Below, piece by piece: positions 10,327-18,664 of a stretch of 64,000 nucleotides of DNA (position 1 is the first letter of the stretch; every line of letters starts with the position of its first letter). The notes beneath the pieces are model-generated. The model was given only the letters and a program-made list of their open reading frames with translations. It ran no database searches and was not told the origin of the DNA. The DNA comes from JALORV01 sp035498175. GTDB lineage: Bacteria > Pseudomonadota > Gammaproteobacteria > Burkholderiales > Burkholderiaceae_F. The stretch covers positions 9,407 to 73,406 of the forward strand of contig DATKAJ010000053.1 in assembly GCA_035498175.1 (NCBI GenBank). The letters run 5' to 3'. The translations under genes were made by a program, and so were the position numbers.

Positions 10327-11541
10327 TTGAGCGACCCTGTCACGCTCGAAACGATCCAGGCTGCGGCCGCGCGGCTGCGCGGCCACATCGAGGAAACGCC
10401 TTGCGTGCACTCGCGCACGCTGTCGCAGATCACGGGCGCCGAGGTCTACCTCAAGTTCGAGAACCTGCAGTTCACCGCTTCATTCAAGGAGCGCGGCGCG
10501 CTGAACAAGCTTTCGCTGCTGACTGCCGCGCAGAAGTCGAGCGGCGTGATCGCGGTCTCGGCAGGCAATCACGCACAGGGCGTGGCCTATCACGCGCAGC
10601 GGCTCGGCATTCCGGCCGTCATCGTGATGCCGCGCTTCACACCGACCGTGAAGATCGAGCGCACGCGCGGCTTCGGCGCGGAAATCATCCTGACCGGCGA
10701 TACCTTCGACGACGCACGCCTGGAGGCCGGGCTGCTTGCCGCGCGGCGCGGCCTGACGATGGTGCATCCATACGACGACGTGGATGTAATCGCCGGGCAG
10801 GGCACGATCGCGCTCGAGATGCTGGTCCAGCAGCCGACGCTCGAGTGCCTGTGCGTGGCGATTGGCGGCGGCGGATTGATCTCCGGGGTCGCGACCGCGG
10901 CGCGTGCGATCAAGCCCGGGCTGCAGGTGATCGGCGTGCAGACGGAGCAGTTCCCGTCGATGTATGCGGCCTTCAAGGGTGTCGAGCTGCCGACTGCAAA
11001 CGCGACGCTGGCGGAGGGCATCGCGGTCAAGCAGCCGGGGAATTTGACCCAGACCATCGTGCGGCGCCTGGTCGACGACATCGTGCTGGTTTCCGAGGGC
11101 GACATCGAGCAGGCGATCGTGCTGCTGCTGGAAATCGAGAAGACCGTCGTCGAAGGTGCCGGCGCGGTGGGCCTGGCGGCGCTGCTGAGGCATCGCGATC
11201 GCTTCGCCGGGCGCAGGGTCGGATTGATCCTGAGCGGCGGCAACATCGACCCGATGGTGCTCGCGGACATCATCGAGCGCGGCATGGTGCGCGCCGGACG
11301 GTTGGCGCGAATCCGCGTGCACACGCGCGACGTGCCGGGAGAGCTTGCGCGCGCCGCGACGTTGATCGGCCAGGCGGGAGCAAACATCGAGGAAGTCGAG
11401 CACCAGCGCGCGTTCACGACGCTGCCGGTACAGAACGCAGAGCTCGAGTTCGTGCTGCAGACGCGTGGACCGGAGCACATCGAAGAAGTGCTCCGCACAT
11501 TGCGCAACGCCGGCTTGCACGCGGAAATCCATCCTTATTGA
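10327..11541 (+). CDS. ilvA: Threonine dehydratase (threonine ammonia-lyase) with ACT domain
   Basis: A 404-residue PLP enzyme that deaminates threonine to 2-oxobutyrate. The PLP lysine is Lys54 in TASFKERGALNKL; the phosphate-binding loop GGGGLISGVA is near residue 180. The C-terminal part (about 330-404) is one ACT-like domain with the block VPGELARAATLIGQAGANIE. This length matches the 400-residue class with one ACT domain rather than the 500-residue two-domain IlvA, so it could be catabolic or biosynthetic. The TTG start at 10327 was chosen because the conserved N-terminus begins there and upstream codons overlap the divergent ATPase gene. In this genome 2-oxobutyrate could feed both isoleucine synthesis (ilvD at 45-47 kb) and propionyl-CoA (49-57 kb). 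Confidence 0.9.
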   Translation: MSDPVTLETIQAAAARLRGHIEETPCVHSRTLSQITGAEVYLKFENLQFTASFKERGALNKLSLLTAAQKSSGVIAVSAGNHAQGVAYHAQRLGIPAVIVMPRFTPTVKIERTRGFGAEIILTGDTFDDARLEAGLLAARRGLTMVHPYDDVDVIAGQGTIALEMLVQQPTLECLCVAIGGGGLISGVATAARAIKPGLQVIGVQTEQFPSMYAAFKGVELPTANATLAEGIAVKQPGNLTQTIVRRLVDDIVLVSEGDIEQAIVLLLEIEKTVVEGAGAVGLAALLRHRDRFAGRRVGLILSGGNIDPMVLADIIERGMVRAGRLARIRVHTRDVPGELARAATLIGQAGANIEEVEHQRAFTTLPVQNAELEFVLQTRGPEHIEEVLRTLRNAGLHAEIHPY

Positions 11542-11670
11542 TCCGGATCGACCCGCTGCGCATGCGCAGCGACTACGGGCGCGCCGCGTCGCTTGGCTTG
11601 CGCCAGATCAGTGTCCGCTTGCCGTGGGATAGCTACCTTATCTGTGGAGACGCAGAAGAGGGAGCCGACG

Positions 11671-12189
11671 ATGATTGCCGCGCGAACCCCTAACACGATT
11701 CATCGCACTCGGACCCGTACGCCGCCTGCAAAGTCGAAGCCGGCTGCCCGGCGCGCGCTCGACTGGAACGCGAAGCTGCGGCCAGGGCTCGAACCCGAGA
11801 TCGTGATCGACAAGCGATACGGCGACCGCCTGCTTTTGCCGACGCCGCTGCTGATCGCCGGCGAGATCGCGGCCATTCCGAGCGGCGCGACGCTCGCGGT
11901 GTCGGCGCTGCGTCGGACGCTCGCCGCCCGCTTCGGCGCTGACCGCACCTGCCCGCTGATGACCGGCATGTTCCTGAAGATCATCGCCGGCGCGGTGGCC
12001 GACGATCTGGTGCAGCGGCATCCGCCGCGGTGGCCAGTGTGGCGCGTCGTCGGCGACGATGGTCGCCTCAGTACGGTCTGGCCGCTCGACGCGCTGTATC
12101 GCGCCACGCGCCTGCGCGAGGAAGGCGTGAAGATCGGTCGAAAAGGGGACGCCTGGCAGGTGCTGGGCGTTGCCGAAGCCGGGCGCTGA
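11671..12189 (+). CDS. MGMT-like family protein of unknown function
   Basis: A 172-residue protein. After a basic, probably disordered N-terminus (residues 1-30), the core has GDRLLLPTPLLIAGEIAAIP, then a TLAVSALRRTLAARFGAD block, CPLMTGMFLKIIAGA, and WPVWRVVGDDGRLST. The WPVWRVV segment and the preceding helix-turn-helix-like block resemble the DNA-binding half of alkylguanine-DNA alkyltransferase-like proteins, and I have seen this type annotated as MGMT family. The catalytic PCHR motif is absent, so alkyltransferase activity is not supported. The ATG at 11671 is used; a longer GTG-type reading from 11593 is less likely. It lies alone between ilvA and egtD on the same strand. Confidence 0.6.
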   Translation: MIAARTPNTIHRTRTRTPPAKSKPAARRALDWNAKLRPGLEPEIVIDKRYGDRLLLPTPLLIAGEIAAIPSGATLAVSALRRTLAARFGADRTCPLMTGMFLKIIAGAVADDLVQRHPPRWPVWRVVGDDGRLSTVWPLDALYRATRLREEGVKIGRKGDAWQVLGVAEAGR

Positions 12190-12287
12190 CGCGCTCGGCC
12201 GTGACTTGGCCGCTGTCCGTCGCGCGCCGCCCGGCATCCGCCCGCTGCTCCGGGCAACGCGGTTATCGGAAGATCCGGGATAGGTTC

Positions 12288-12293
12288 TAGACT
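12288..12293 (+). promoter_or_regulatory. -10-like TAGACT directly before egtD
   Basis: TAGACT ends 5 bases before the egtD ATG at 12299. If used, transcription would start at or next to the ATG, making egtD leaderless; no Shine-Dalgarno is present, which agrees with this. No clear -35 is seen. Confidence 0.35.
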
Positions 12294-12298
12294 GCGGC

Positions 12299-13255
12299 AT
12301 GCGACTCGCCGCCGCGCCGCGCTATCGCTTCTTCGATCTGTTGCAGGCGCGGGTCGATCCCGTGGGCGAACTGCGCGCCGGTCTCGCCGCCGAACCGTCC
12401 TTCATCTCACCCAAGTTCTTCTACGACGAACTCGGCGCGCGGCTGTTCGAGGCGATCTGCGCCCTGCCCGAGTACACACTGCCGCGCGACGAGCAGTCGA
12501 TCTTCGATCGGCGTGCAGAGGAAATCGCGGCGATCGTCGGCGGTGGATCGACCCTCGTCGACCTCGGCGCCGGCAACTGCGCCAAGGCCGAGCGGCTCTT
12601 CGGCACACTGCGGCCGGCACGGTACGTCGCCGTCGACATCGCGGGCGGCTTCCTGCAAGCGCAGCTGCAGCCGCTTTCGGAGCGTCATCCGCAGATCCAG
12701 GTGACCGGTGTGGCGGTCGACTTCATGCACGGGCTGCAGCTTCCCGAGGCGGTGCTGCGCGCGCCGTGCCTCGCCTTCTATCCAGGTTCTTCCATCGGCA
12801 ACTTCGCGCCTGACGAGGCGGTCGCATTCCTCGCGCGCGTCCGTGCGCTCTGCGGCGGGCCGCTGTTGCTCGGCGCCGACCTGGACAAGGACGAGGCCGC
12901 AATCGTCTCGGCGTACGACGACGCGCTCGGTGTGACAGCGGCGTTCAACCTCAACGTGCTCCGGGTTGCCAATCGCCTCGCGGGCACGGACTTCGACGTT
13001 GCCGACTGGCGTCACGTGGCGCTTTACGACCGCGCAGCCGGTCGCATCGAGATGCACCTCGAGGCGCGCCGTGCGCTCACACTGAAATGGCCGGGCGCCG
13101 AGCGTCGCTTCGCTGCGCGCGATCGCATCCACACCGAGAATTCATACAAGTACACGCTGCCGGGACTGACTGCGCTGCTGCGAGCGGCCGGCTACTCGAC
13201 GGTGCGGATATACACGGACGCCGCGGACCGCTTCGCGCTTGCGCTGGCCCAGTAG
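12299..13255 (+). CDS. egtD: L-histidine N-alpha-methyltransferase
   Basis: A 318-residue SAM-dependent methyltransferase of the EgtD family, which trimethylates histidine to hercynine, the first step of ergothioneine (or selenoneine) synthesis. Family blocks visible are SPKFFYDELGARLFEAI and LPEYTLPRDEQSIF near the N-terminus, the SAM loop LVDLGAGNCAKAERLF near residue 84, FYPGSSIGNF near 165, and the C-terminal ENSYKYTLPGL near 280. Length is typical. It converges with the egtB-like gene with only 19 bases between stop codons, so the two enzymes of one pathway are on separate transcripts. Confidence 0.93.
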   Translation: MRLAAAPRYRFFDLLQARVDPVGELRAGLAAEPSFISPKFFYDELGARLFEAICALPEYTLPRDEQSIFDRRAEEIAAIVGGGSTLVDLGAGNCAKAERLFGTLRPARYVAVDIAGGFLQAQLQPLSERHPQIQVTGVAVDFMHGLQLPEAVLRAPCLAFYPGSSIGNFAPDEAVAFLARVRALCGGPLLLGADLDKDEAAIVSAYDDALGVTAAFNLNVLRVANRLAGTDFDVADWRHVALYDRAAGRIEMHLEARRALTLKWPGAERRFAARDRIHTENSYKYTLPGLTALLRAAGYSTVRIYTDAADRFALALAQ

Positions 13256-13274
13256 CGATCCCGCGTGCAGGCGT

Positions 13275-14495
13275 TCAGGCGGCCAGTCGCATCGTGGCGT
13301 ACATGTACGGGTACTCGGCCCTGAACCAGTTGCGGAACGAGGGTCGTGCGAGGCGGGCCGCGGTTCGCACCGACCCGCCCTTCAGCACGAAGTGCGCGCC
13401 GTCGAAGAAGTTTGCCGAGTAGCCTGGGTAGTAGGTCCGCGGCCGGAAGCCCGCGTAGCCGTGAAACGGCGTGCTGGTCCACTCCCAGCCGTTGCCCAGC
13501 ATCTGCTCGGCACCCTCGGGAGTCGCACTGGCGCGATTCGCGCCGACGGGCACGGTGTCCCAGCCGGTGAAGTCGAGCTGCGCGCGCGCCTCTGTCGGCG
13601 GTGCGTCGCCCCACGGATATGATCGGTGGCCCGCGCCGTAGGCGGCACGCTGCCACTCCGCTTCTGTCGGCAGCCGTGCTCCAGCCCACCCGGCGTAGGC
13701 AGTGGCCTGGCGCTGCGTGACCAAGACCGGCTCGTTCAGCGGCAGCGGCACGTGCCCGAACATGCGCCGCAGCATCCAGCGTTCACCCGCCCGCGTCCAG
13801 AAGTGCGGCGCCGGACCGCCGGCCGCGACAAAGCCGAGGTACTCACCGTTCGTGACCTTGTGGTGGGCGAGCCGAAACTCTGGGACCGTGACCTCGTGAG
13901 CTGGAAACTCGTTGTCCCAGCCGAACTGGCCGGCGCGCTGCCCGAGCTGTGCAGGCCCGCCAGGAATGTTCGTCCACGCCGTCGTTGTGGCGGGGGCAAG
14001 GATGGGTTCGTGCCGAAATCGATCAGGGGCACGCTTCAGTTCCGGCGGTAGTTCATGCAGCAGGTAGCACAGCGTCTCCGCGTGCATCCAGCGATGTTCC
14101 AGCGCGGTCAGCAGTCGTTCGGACGGCAGCCGGTCGATGGCCGCGTCGATCGTCGCGCGCGTCCGCTCGACGTAACGCTGAACCTCGGCCAGCGCAGGCC
14201 AGTCGCCGGCATCGTCGTCAGGCGCCTGGCCCGGCTCCGGGTCGATGCCCGCCTCGAACAGCCGGTCGAAGGATGGCGCGAAGGCGGGCAGGTCAAGCAC
14301 GCCGCGCGCAAGCTGGTTCCAGTCGAATGCGTCGAGGTGTCCGGCGTAAAAGATCAGCCGATGGCGGTCGGCGATCGGCCGCGCATACAGCGTCTCAGGC
14401 GCGACGAGCCGGAACAGCGCGTCGGCGTGGGCGCGCGCCGTGCGCAATTCGTCGTGCAGCCGATAGGCCGCGCGGGGAAACTCGAGCGCATCCAT
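13275..14495 (-). CDS. egtB: EgtB-type non-haem iron sulfoxide/selenoxide synthase
   Basis: A 406-residue protein with an N-terminal DinB-like helical domain and a C-terminal formylglycine-generating-enzyme (FGE-sulfatase) domain, the EgtB layout. The three iron ligands expected for EgtB are seen as His53 in FYAGHLDAFDW and His134/His138 in EHRWMHAETL. The FGE part carries GYLGFVAAGG-like and ARLPTEAEWQRAAYG blocks and ends with the GGSVRTAARLARPSFRNWF region. It joins a sulfur or selenium donor to hercynine. No egtC or egtE gene is near, and I cannot separate EgtB from the selenoneine synthase SenA by eye; senB/senC-like genes are not in the window. Closely convergent with egtD. Confidence 0.8.
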   Translation of the reverse strand: MDALEFPRAAYRLHDELRTARAHADALFRLVAPETLYARPIADRHRLIFYAGHLDAFDWNQLARGVLDLPAFAPSFDRLFEAGIDPEPGQAPDDDAGDWPALAEVQRYVERTRATIDAAIDRLPSERLLTALEHRWMHAETLCYLLHELPPELKRAPDRFRHEPILAPATTTAWTNIPGGPAQLGQRAGQFGWDNEFPAHEVTVPEFRLAHHKVTNGEYLGFVAAGGPAPHFWTRAGERWMLRRMFGHVPLPLNEPVLVTQRQATAYAGWAGARLPTEAEWQRAAYGAGHRSYPWGDAPPTEARAQLDFTGWDTVPVGANRASATPEGAEQMLGNGWEWTSTPFHGYAGFRPRTYYPGYSANFFDGAHFVLKGGSVRTAARLARPSFRNWFRAEYPYMYATMRLAA

Positions 14496-14618
14496 CCGCT
14501 AAACCATACGCTCGGATGGTGACGACGCCAACCGTCGCGCCGCATGTTCTTTTACGGCCTCCGGGATCGGCGTTTGCTAGCGCTCGCCGGCTGTGCGTTG
14601 GTGCGCGCGCCGTTGGCG

Positions 14619-15929
14619 CTAGGTCAGCGGGTTGCGGGCCAGCGGCGGGTTCTTGGCGAAGTAGCGCTTGATCCCGGCGAGGATTGCGCGCGCCATCTGT
14701 TCCTGATACTCATCGTCGCGCAGGCGCGCTTCCTCTTCGGGATTGCTGATGAAGGCGGTCTCGACGAGGATGGACGGCATGTCCGGTGCCTTCAGCACGG
14801 CGAAGCCCGCCTGCTCGACGCGCGCCTTGTGCAGGCGGTTGACGCGCTCGAGTTCGCGCAGCACCGCACTGCCGAGCTTGAGGCTGTCGTTGATCTGCGC
14901 CGTCGTCGACAGATCCAGCAGCACACGCGCGAGTTGCCGGTCATGCGATGCGAGGTTGATGCCGCCGATCAGGTCGGCGTCGTTTTCCCGCCGCGCCATC
15001 CAGGCCGCTGTGCTGCTCGATGCACCGTTTTCGGACAGCGCGAACACCGAAGAGCCGCGCGCGTCGGGGCGGATCCACGCATCCGCATGCACCGACACCA
15101 GCAGGTCGGCCTGCACCGCGCGCGCCTTGGCCACCCGCGTGCGCAGCGGCACGAAGTAGTCGCCGTCGCGCGTCAGCGCCACCCGCATGCCGGCGTCGGC
15201 CACGATCAGTTCGCGCAGACGGCGCGCGATCGACAGCGTCACGTCCTTCTCGTAGGTGCCGGCCTTGCCAATGGCGCCCGGGTCTTCGCCGCCGTGCCCG
15301 GGATCGATCGCGACCGTGACGATGCGCTGGACGTCGTTGTCGCCATTGCGCCGGGTCGGCGGGGCCGGCGAGCGTGCAAGCGTGCGGTCGGGCTCGGAGG
15401 CCTTCGGGACGCTGCCGAAATCCGAGTCCCGCGGAGTCGCCTGTTCGCGCAGCAGCGCCATCAGCGGATCCGGCGGATTGACCGGGTAGAGGTCGAGTAC
15501 GAGCCTGTGCCGATACGGTCCCACCGGCTCGAGGTCGAATACCTGCGGCTTGACGTCTTCCTTCAGTTCGATCACCAGCCGCACGACCTTCGGCCGGTTC
15601 TGCCCGATGCGGATCAGGCCGATATACGGATCGTTCGCCTCGACCTTGCCGACGAGATCGCGGAACGCCGGCGTGAGATCGATGCCTTCGATGTCAACCA
15701 CGAGGCGCAGCGGTGGCGTCTCGCGGATCATGAACTGCGTGAATTTCAGCGGTTCGTCATGCTCCAGCGCGACGCGGGTGTAGTCGCGTGCCGGCCAGAC
15801 GCGCACGCCGAGCAGCGTGGCGCCGCGTGCAATGTGCAGCGGAGTCAGAGCGAGCACGAGCGATCCGCCCGCGGCCTGCATCAGGCGACGGCGTTCGCAT
15901 CGAACTCCCTCAGTGCACTTTCCAGACAT
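14619..15929 (-). CDS. amiC: N-acetylmuramoyl-L-alanine amidase, AmiC type
   Basis: A 436-residue cell-wall amidase that cleaves the lactyl-Ala bond of peptidoglycan during daughter-cell separation. The start at 15929 gives CERRRLMQAAGGSLVLAL, a twin-arginine signal much like that of E. coli AmiC, so I prefer it to the internal ATG at 15881. Then come an AMIN septal-targeting domain (about 40-150), a linker, and an Amidase_3 domain (about 210-430) with zinc ligands in IDPGHGGEDPG, SVHADAW and LVETAFISNPEEE. The chosen start overlaps the tsaE 3' end by 49 bases, so the two are probably transcribed together. Confidence 0.9.
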   Translation of the reverse strand: MSGKCTEGVRCERRRLMQAAGGSLVLALTPLHIARGATLLGVRVWPARDYTRVALEHDEPLKFTQFMIRETPPLRLVVDIEGIDLTPAFRDLVGKVEANDPYIGLIRIGQNRPKVVRLVIELKEDVKPQVFDLEPVGPYRHRLVLDLYPVNPPDPLMALLREQATPRDSDFGSVPKASEPDRTLARSPAPPTRRNGDNDVQRIVTVAIDPGHGGEDPGAIGKAGTYEKDVTLSIARRLRELIVADAGMRVALTRDGDYFVPLRTRVAKARAVQADLLVSVHADAWIRPDARGSSVFALSENGASSSTAAWMARRENDADLIGGINLASHDRQLARVLLDLSTTAQINDSLKLGSAVLRELERVNRLHKARVEQAGFAVLKAPDMPSILVETAFISNPEEEARLRDDEYQEQMARAILAGIKRYFAKNPPLARNPLT

Positions 15930-16456
15930 GCCCGTCCCGCTGGACTCGACGCGTCGAACCGCGCGCGCCGCCCTTCACCGTCGAACTCCAGTGCGATCGT
16001 CAGGTCTGCCCGCGGCAGCCGATCGCCGGCCTTCTCGGCCCACTCGATCGCACAGATGCTGCCGGGCCGGAACTGGTCTCGAAATCCGATCCCGAACTCG
16101 CGCGGATCGGCGAAACGATAGAAATCAAAGTGATAGAAGTCTAAGCTCGAATCTTTATGAGGTTCAAGCCCATGGCGACCGGCGGTGGGCGCGGCGTGGC
16201 TCACGACATACGGTTCGAGCACCGCAAACGTGGGACTGCGGATCGGGCCGGTCACGTCCAGCCCGCGCAGCCAGGCGCGGACCAAAGCTGTTTTGCCAAC
16301 GCCGAGGTCGCCGCCGACGTTGACGTGGAGTCCATGCGCACGAATCAGGTCGGCGTGCAGGCGGCACGCCACGGCAAGTGCGCCTCCGAGGTGGTCGGTA
16401 GCCGCCGGCGTCGGCAGGCGACGTTCGATCACCGACGCAGCCGCGGAGGGCGACAC
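15881..16456 (-). CDS. tsaE: tRNA threonylcarbamoyladenosine synthesis ATPase TsaE
   Basis: A P-loop protein of about 190 residues needed with TsaB/TsaD for the t6A modification of ANN-decoding tRNAs. Walker A is GGDLGVGKTALVRAWL; the family blocks SPTFAVLEPY, FYHFDFYRF and ICAIEWAEK follow in order. A loop between PTFAVLEPY and DFYHFDFYRF is longer than usual (about 25 residues). The GTG at 16456 avoids overlap with the divergent queG; an ATG at 16471 would overlap it by about 10 bases and is equally possible. Confidence 0.88.
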   Translation of the reverse strand: MSPSAAASVIERRLPTPAATDHLGGALAVACRLHADLIRAHGLHVNVGGDLGVGKTALVRAWLRGLDVTGPIRSPTFAVLEPYVVSHAAPTAGRHGLEPHKDSSLDFYHFDFYRFADPREFGIGFRDQFRPGSICAIEWAEKAGDRLPRADLTIALEFDGEGRRARFDASSPAGRACLESALREFDANAVA

Positions 16457-16460
16457 TAAG

Positions 16461-17600
16461 ATGCCTCGCATGAAATCCGATCGCGCCGAGCATACGCGCG
16501 CGCTCACGTCTCACGTCGAGTTCGACGGTGTCACGCTGCTCGGGCACATCCGCAAGTGGGGCGCGGAACTTGGTTTTACGCAAATCGGGGTCGCCGACCT
16601 GCAACTCGAAGAGGCCACGAGCCGCCTGCAGGCGTGGCTCGCCGAAGGCCGTCACGGCACGATGGACTACATGGCGCGCCACGCGGAACTGCGCGCCGAG
16701 CCGCAGCGGCTGCTGCGCGGCGCGGTGCGGGCGATCACCGCGCGCATGGACTATCTGCCGCCGGGCACGGCGTCCGACTGGGCCGAGCGCGAGCAGCAGC
16801 GCCTGCGTGAACCCGGCACCGCAGTCGTGTCGCTCTACGCGCGCGGTCGCGACTATCACAAGGTGCTGCGCTCGGGGCTGCAGGCGCTCGCCGGGCGCAT
16901 CGAGTCGGCGGTCGGAGCGTTCGGTTACCGGGTCGCGACTGATTCCGCGCCGGTGTTTGAAACCGAGCTCGCGCGCAAGGCCGGTCTCGGCTGGCGGGGG
17001 AAACACACGCTGCTGCTGACGCCGGATGCGGGATCGATGTTCTTCCTCGGCGAGATCCTGACCGACCTGCCGCTGCCGGTTGATACGCCGACGGAGGAGC
17101 ACTGCGGCACCTGCAGCCGCTGCATCGAAGCCTGTCCGACCGGCGCGATCACCGGCCCGTACCAGCTCGACGCACGCCGCTGCATCTCGTACCTGACGAT
17201 CGAGCATTCGGGTCCGATCCCGGAAGCGCTGCGACCGCTGATCGGCAACCGCGTCTACGGCTGCGACGATTGCCAGCTCGTCTGCCCGTGGAACAAGTTC
17301 GCGCAGCGTGCCGTGGTGCCCGACTTTGAGGCGCGCAACGGGCTGGATTCCGCACGGCTCGCGGAACTGCTGGCTTGGAGCGAGCAGGAGTTTGCGGTGC
17401 GCCTCGCCGGTTCGGCGATCCGTCGCATCGGGCATGAGCGCTGGCTGCGCAATATCGCGGTCGCGCTCGGCAACGGGCCGGCCACGCCCGAGGCCGTCAC
17501 GGCGCTGCGCGCGCGGCGCGACCATCCCAGCGTGCTGGTGCGCGAACACGTGCAGTGGGCACTGGCGCGGCTCGAAGCCGCTAGCGCGCTGCCAGGCTGA
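16461..17600 (+). CDS. queG: Epoxyqueuosine reductase (cobalamin-dependent)
   Basis: A 379-residue enzyme for the last step of queuosine synthesis in tRNA, reducing epoxyqueuosine with cobalamin and two 4Fe-4S clusters. The cluster cysteines are in CGTCSRCIEACPTGAI (near 214-224) and CDDCQLVCPWN (near 268-276); the C-terminal HEAT-like tail IRRIGHERWLRNIAVALGN is also typical. The start is ATG at 16461 or 16470; both lie within 15 bases of the divergent tsaE start. Its 3' end overlaps the convergent AEC transporter gene by 20 bases. Confidence 0.93.
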   Translation: MPRMKSDRAEHTRALTSHVEFDGVTLLGHIRKWGAELGFTQIGVADLQLEEATSRLQAWLAEGRHGTMDYMARHAELRAEPQRLLRGAVRAITARMDYLPPGTASDWAEREQQRLREPGTAVVSLYARGRDYHKVLRSGLQALAGRIESAVGAFGYRVATDSAPVFETELARKAGLGWRGKHTLLLTPDAGSMFFLGEILTDLPLPVDTPTEEHCGTCSRCIEACPTGAITGPYQLDARRCISYLTIEHSGPIPEALRPLIGNRVYGCDDCQLVCPWNKFAQRAVVPDFEARNGLDSARLAELLAWSEQEFAVRLAGSAIRRIGHERWLRNIAVALGNGPATPEAVTALRARRDHPSVLVREHVQWALARLEAASALPG

Positions 17601-18477
17601 TCGCGACCGGCAGCGTCAGCATCGCGAGCAGCGTCTGCACCGTGATCGCGTAGGCAACCGGCGCAGCGCGTCCGCCCATGCGCACGGCGAGTATGTAGGC
17701 GCTCGACGCGGTCGGCAGCGCCGCGAACAGCATGACGATCAGCGCCTGTACGCCGCTGAGTCCGACCGCGTACGACAGCGCGAGCGCCAGCGCCGGCATG
17801 GCGAGCAGCTTCACGGCCACGAGGTAGATCATGGTCGGACGTTCTTCGTGCACCGAAGCGAACGTGAGGCCGGCACCGATGCACAGCAGCCCGAGCGCGA
17901 GGCTCGCCGTGCCGAGCCGCGTGAGGAAGGTGCCGAGCAGCACCGGCATCTCGAAGCCCAGCACGTTGGCGACCAGGCCCGAAACCGTCGCCAGGATCAG
18001 CGGATTGACCGCCATTTCGCGCAGCACTCCGGTCTGCCGGTGGCGGGCGAGCGCGAACACTGCGAACGTGTTTGCCAGCGGCACGCAGACCGCGACGATC
18101 AGCGCCATCAGTGCCACGCCACGCGGGCCGGCGAGCGACTGTGCGAGCGCGAGACCGACGTAGGAGTTGTAGCGGAACGCCGTCTGCACGCAGCTCGCGA
18201 AGAAGTCTGCCTTCGGCCGGAAGATCCAGCGCGCGCAGAAGCCGAGCAGCACCGCGACGAGAAAGGCGCCGACCGCGGCGGCAAGCATGCGTCCTTCGCT
18301 CGCGAGCGAAAACTTCGCGTTGACGATCGACGTGAAGAGCAGCGGCGGAAATAGCGCGTAGTAGACGAGTCGCTCCGCTCCATCCCAGAACGGGCGCGTG
18401 AAGCCGAGGCGGCGAGCAAGCACCACGCCCATCAGGATCAGCGCGAAATCCGGCAGCATCAGCAGCGCGTTATTCAT
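17581..18477 (-). CDS. AEC family transporter (auxin efflux carrier type permease)
   Basis: A 298-residue permease with ten predicted hydrophobic segments and the AEC (Mem_trans) layout of two five-helix halves; LPDFALILMGVVLARRLG opens it and LGLLCIGAGLTF marks the second half. Bacterial members carry malonate, malate or other organic anions; the substrate here is unknown. It stands alone, convergent with queG (20-base overlap of coding ends) and divergent from the tRNA-Thr gene. Confidence 0.85.
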   Translation of the reverse strand: MNNALLMLPDFALILMGVVLARRLGFTRPFWDGAERLVYYALFPPLLFTSIVNAKFSLASEGRMLAAAVGAFLVAVLLGFCARWIFRPKADFFASCVQTAFRYNSYVGLALAQSLAGPRGVALMALIVAVCVPLANTFAVFALARHRQTGVLREMAVNPLILATVSGLVANVLGFEMPVLLGTFLTRLGTASLALGLLCIGAGLTFASVHEERPTMIYLVAVKLLAMPALALALSYAVGLSGVQALIVMLFAALPTASSAYILAVRMGGRAAPVAYAITVQTLLAMLTLPVAISLAAR

Positions 18478-18499
18478 CGCATTCGCGCCCCGCGCGGAA

Positions 18500-18528
18500 T
18501 TGCTGGCCCCTGCAGTGGCCCGTATAAT
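18500..18528 (+). promoter_or_regulatory. Sigma-70-type promoter of tRNA-Thr
   Basis: TTGCTG (18500-18505) and a perfect TATAAT (18523-18528) with a 17-base spacer. The predicted start near 18535 lies about 14 bases before the mature tRNA 5' end. Confidence 0.75.
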
Positions 18529-18548
18529 CCCGCCCCTGCTTCTTCAAC

Positions 18549-18624
<76 letters not shown>

Positions 18625-18664
18625 GTGCAAGCAGCACCAGCGCGACTGCGTTTTCGCAGGCAGA

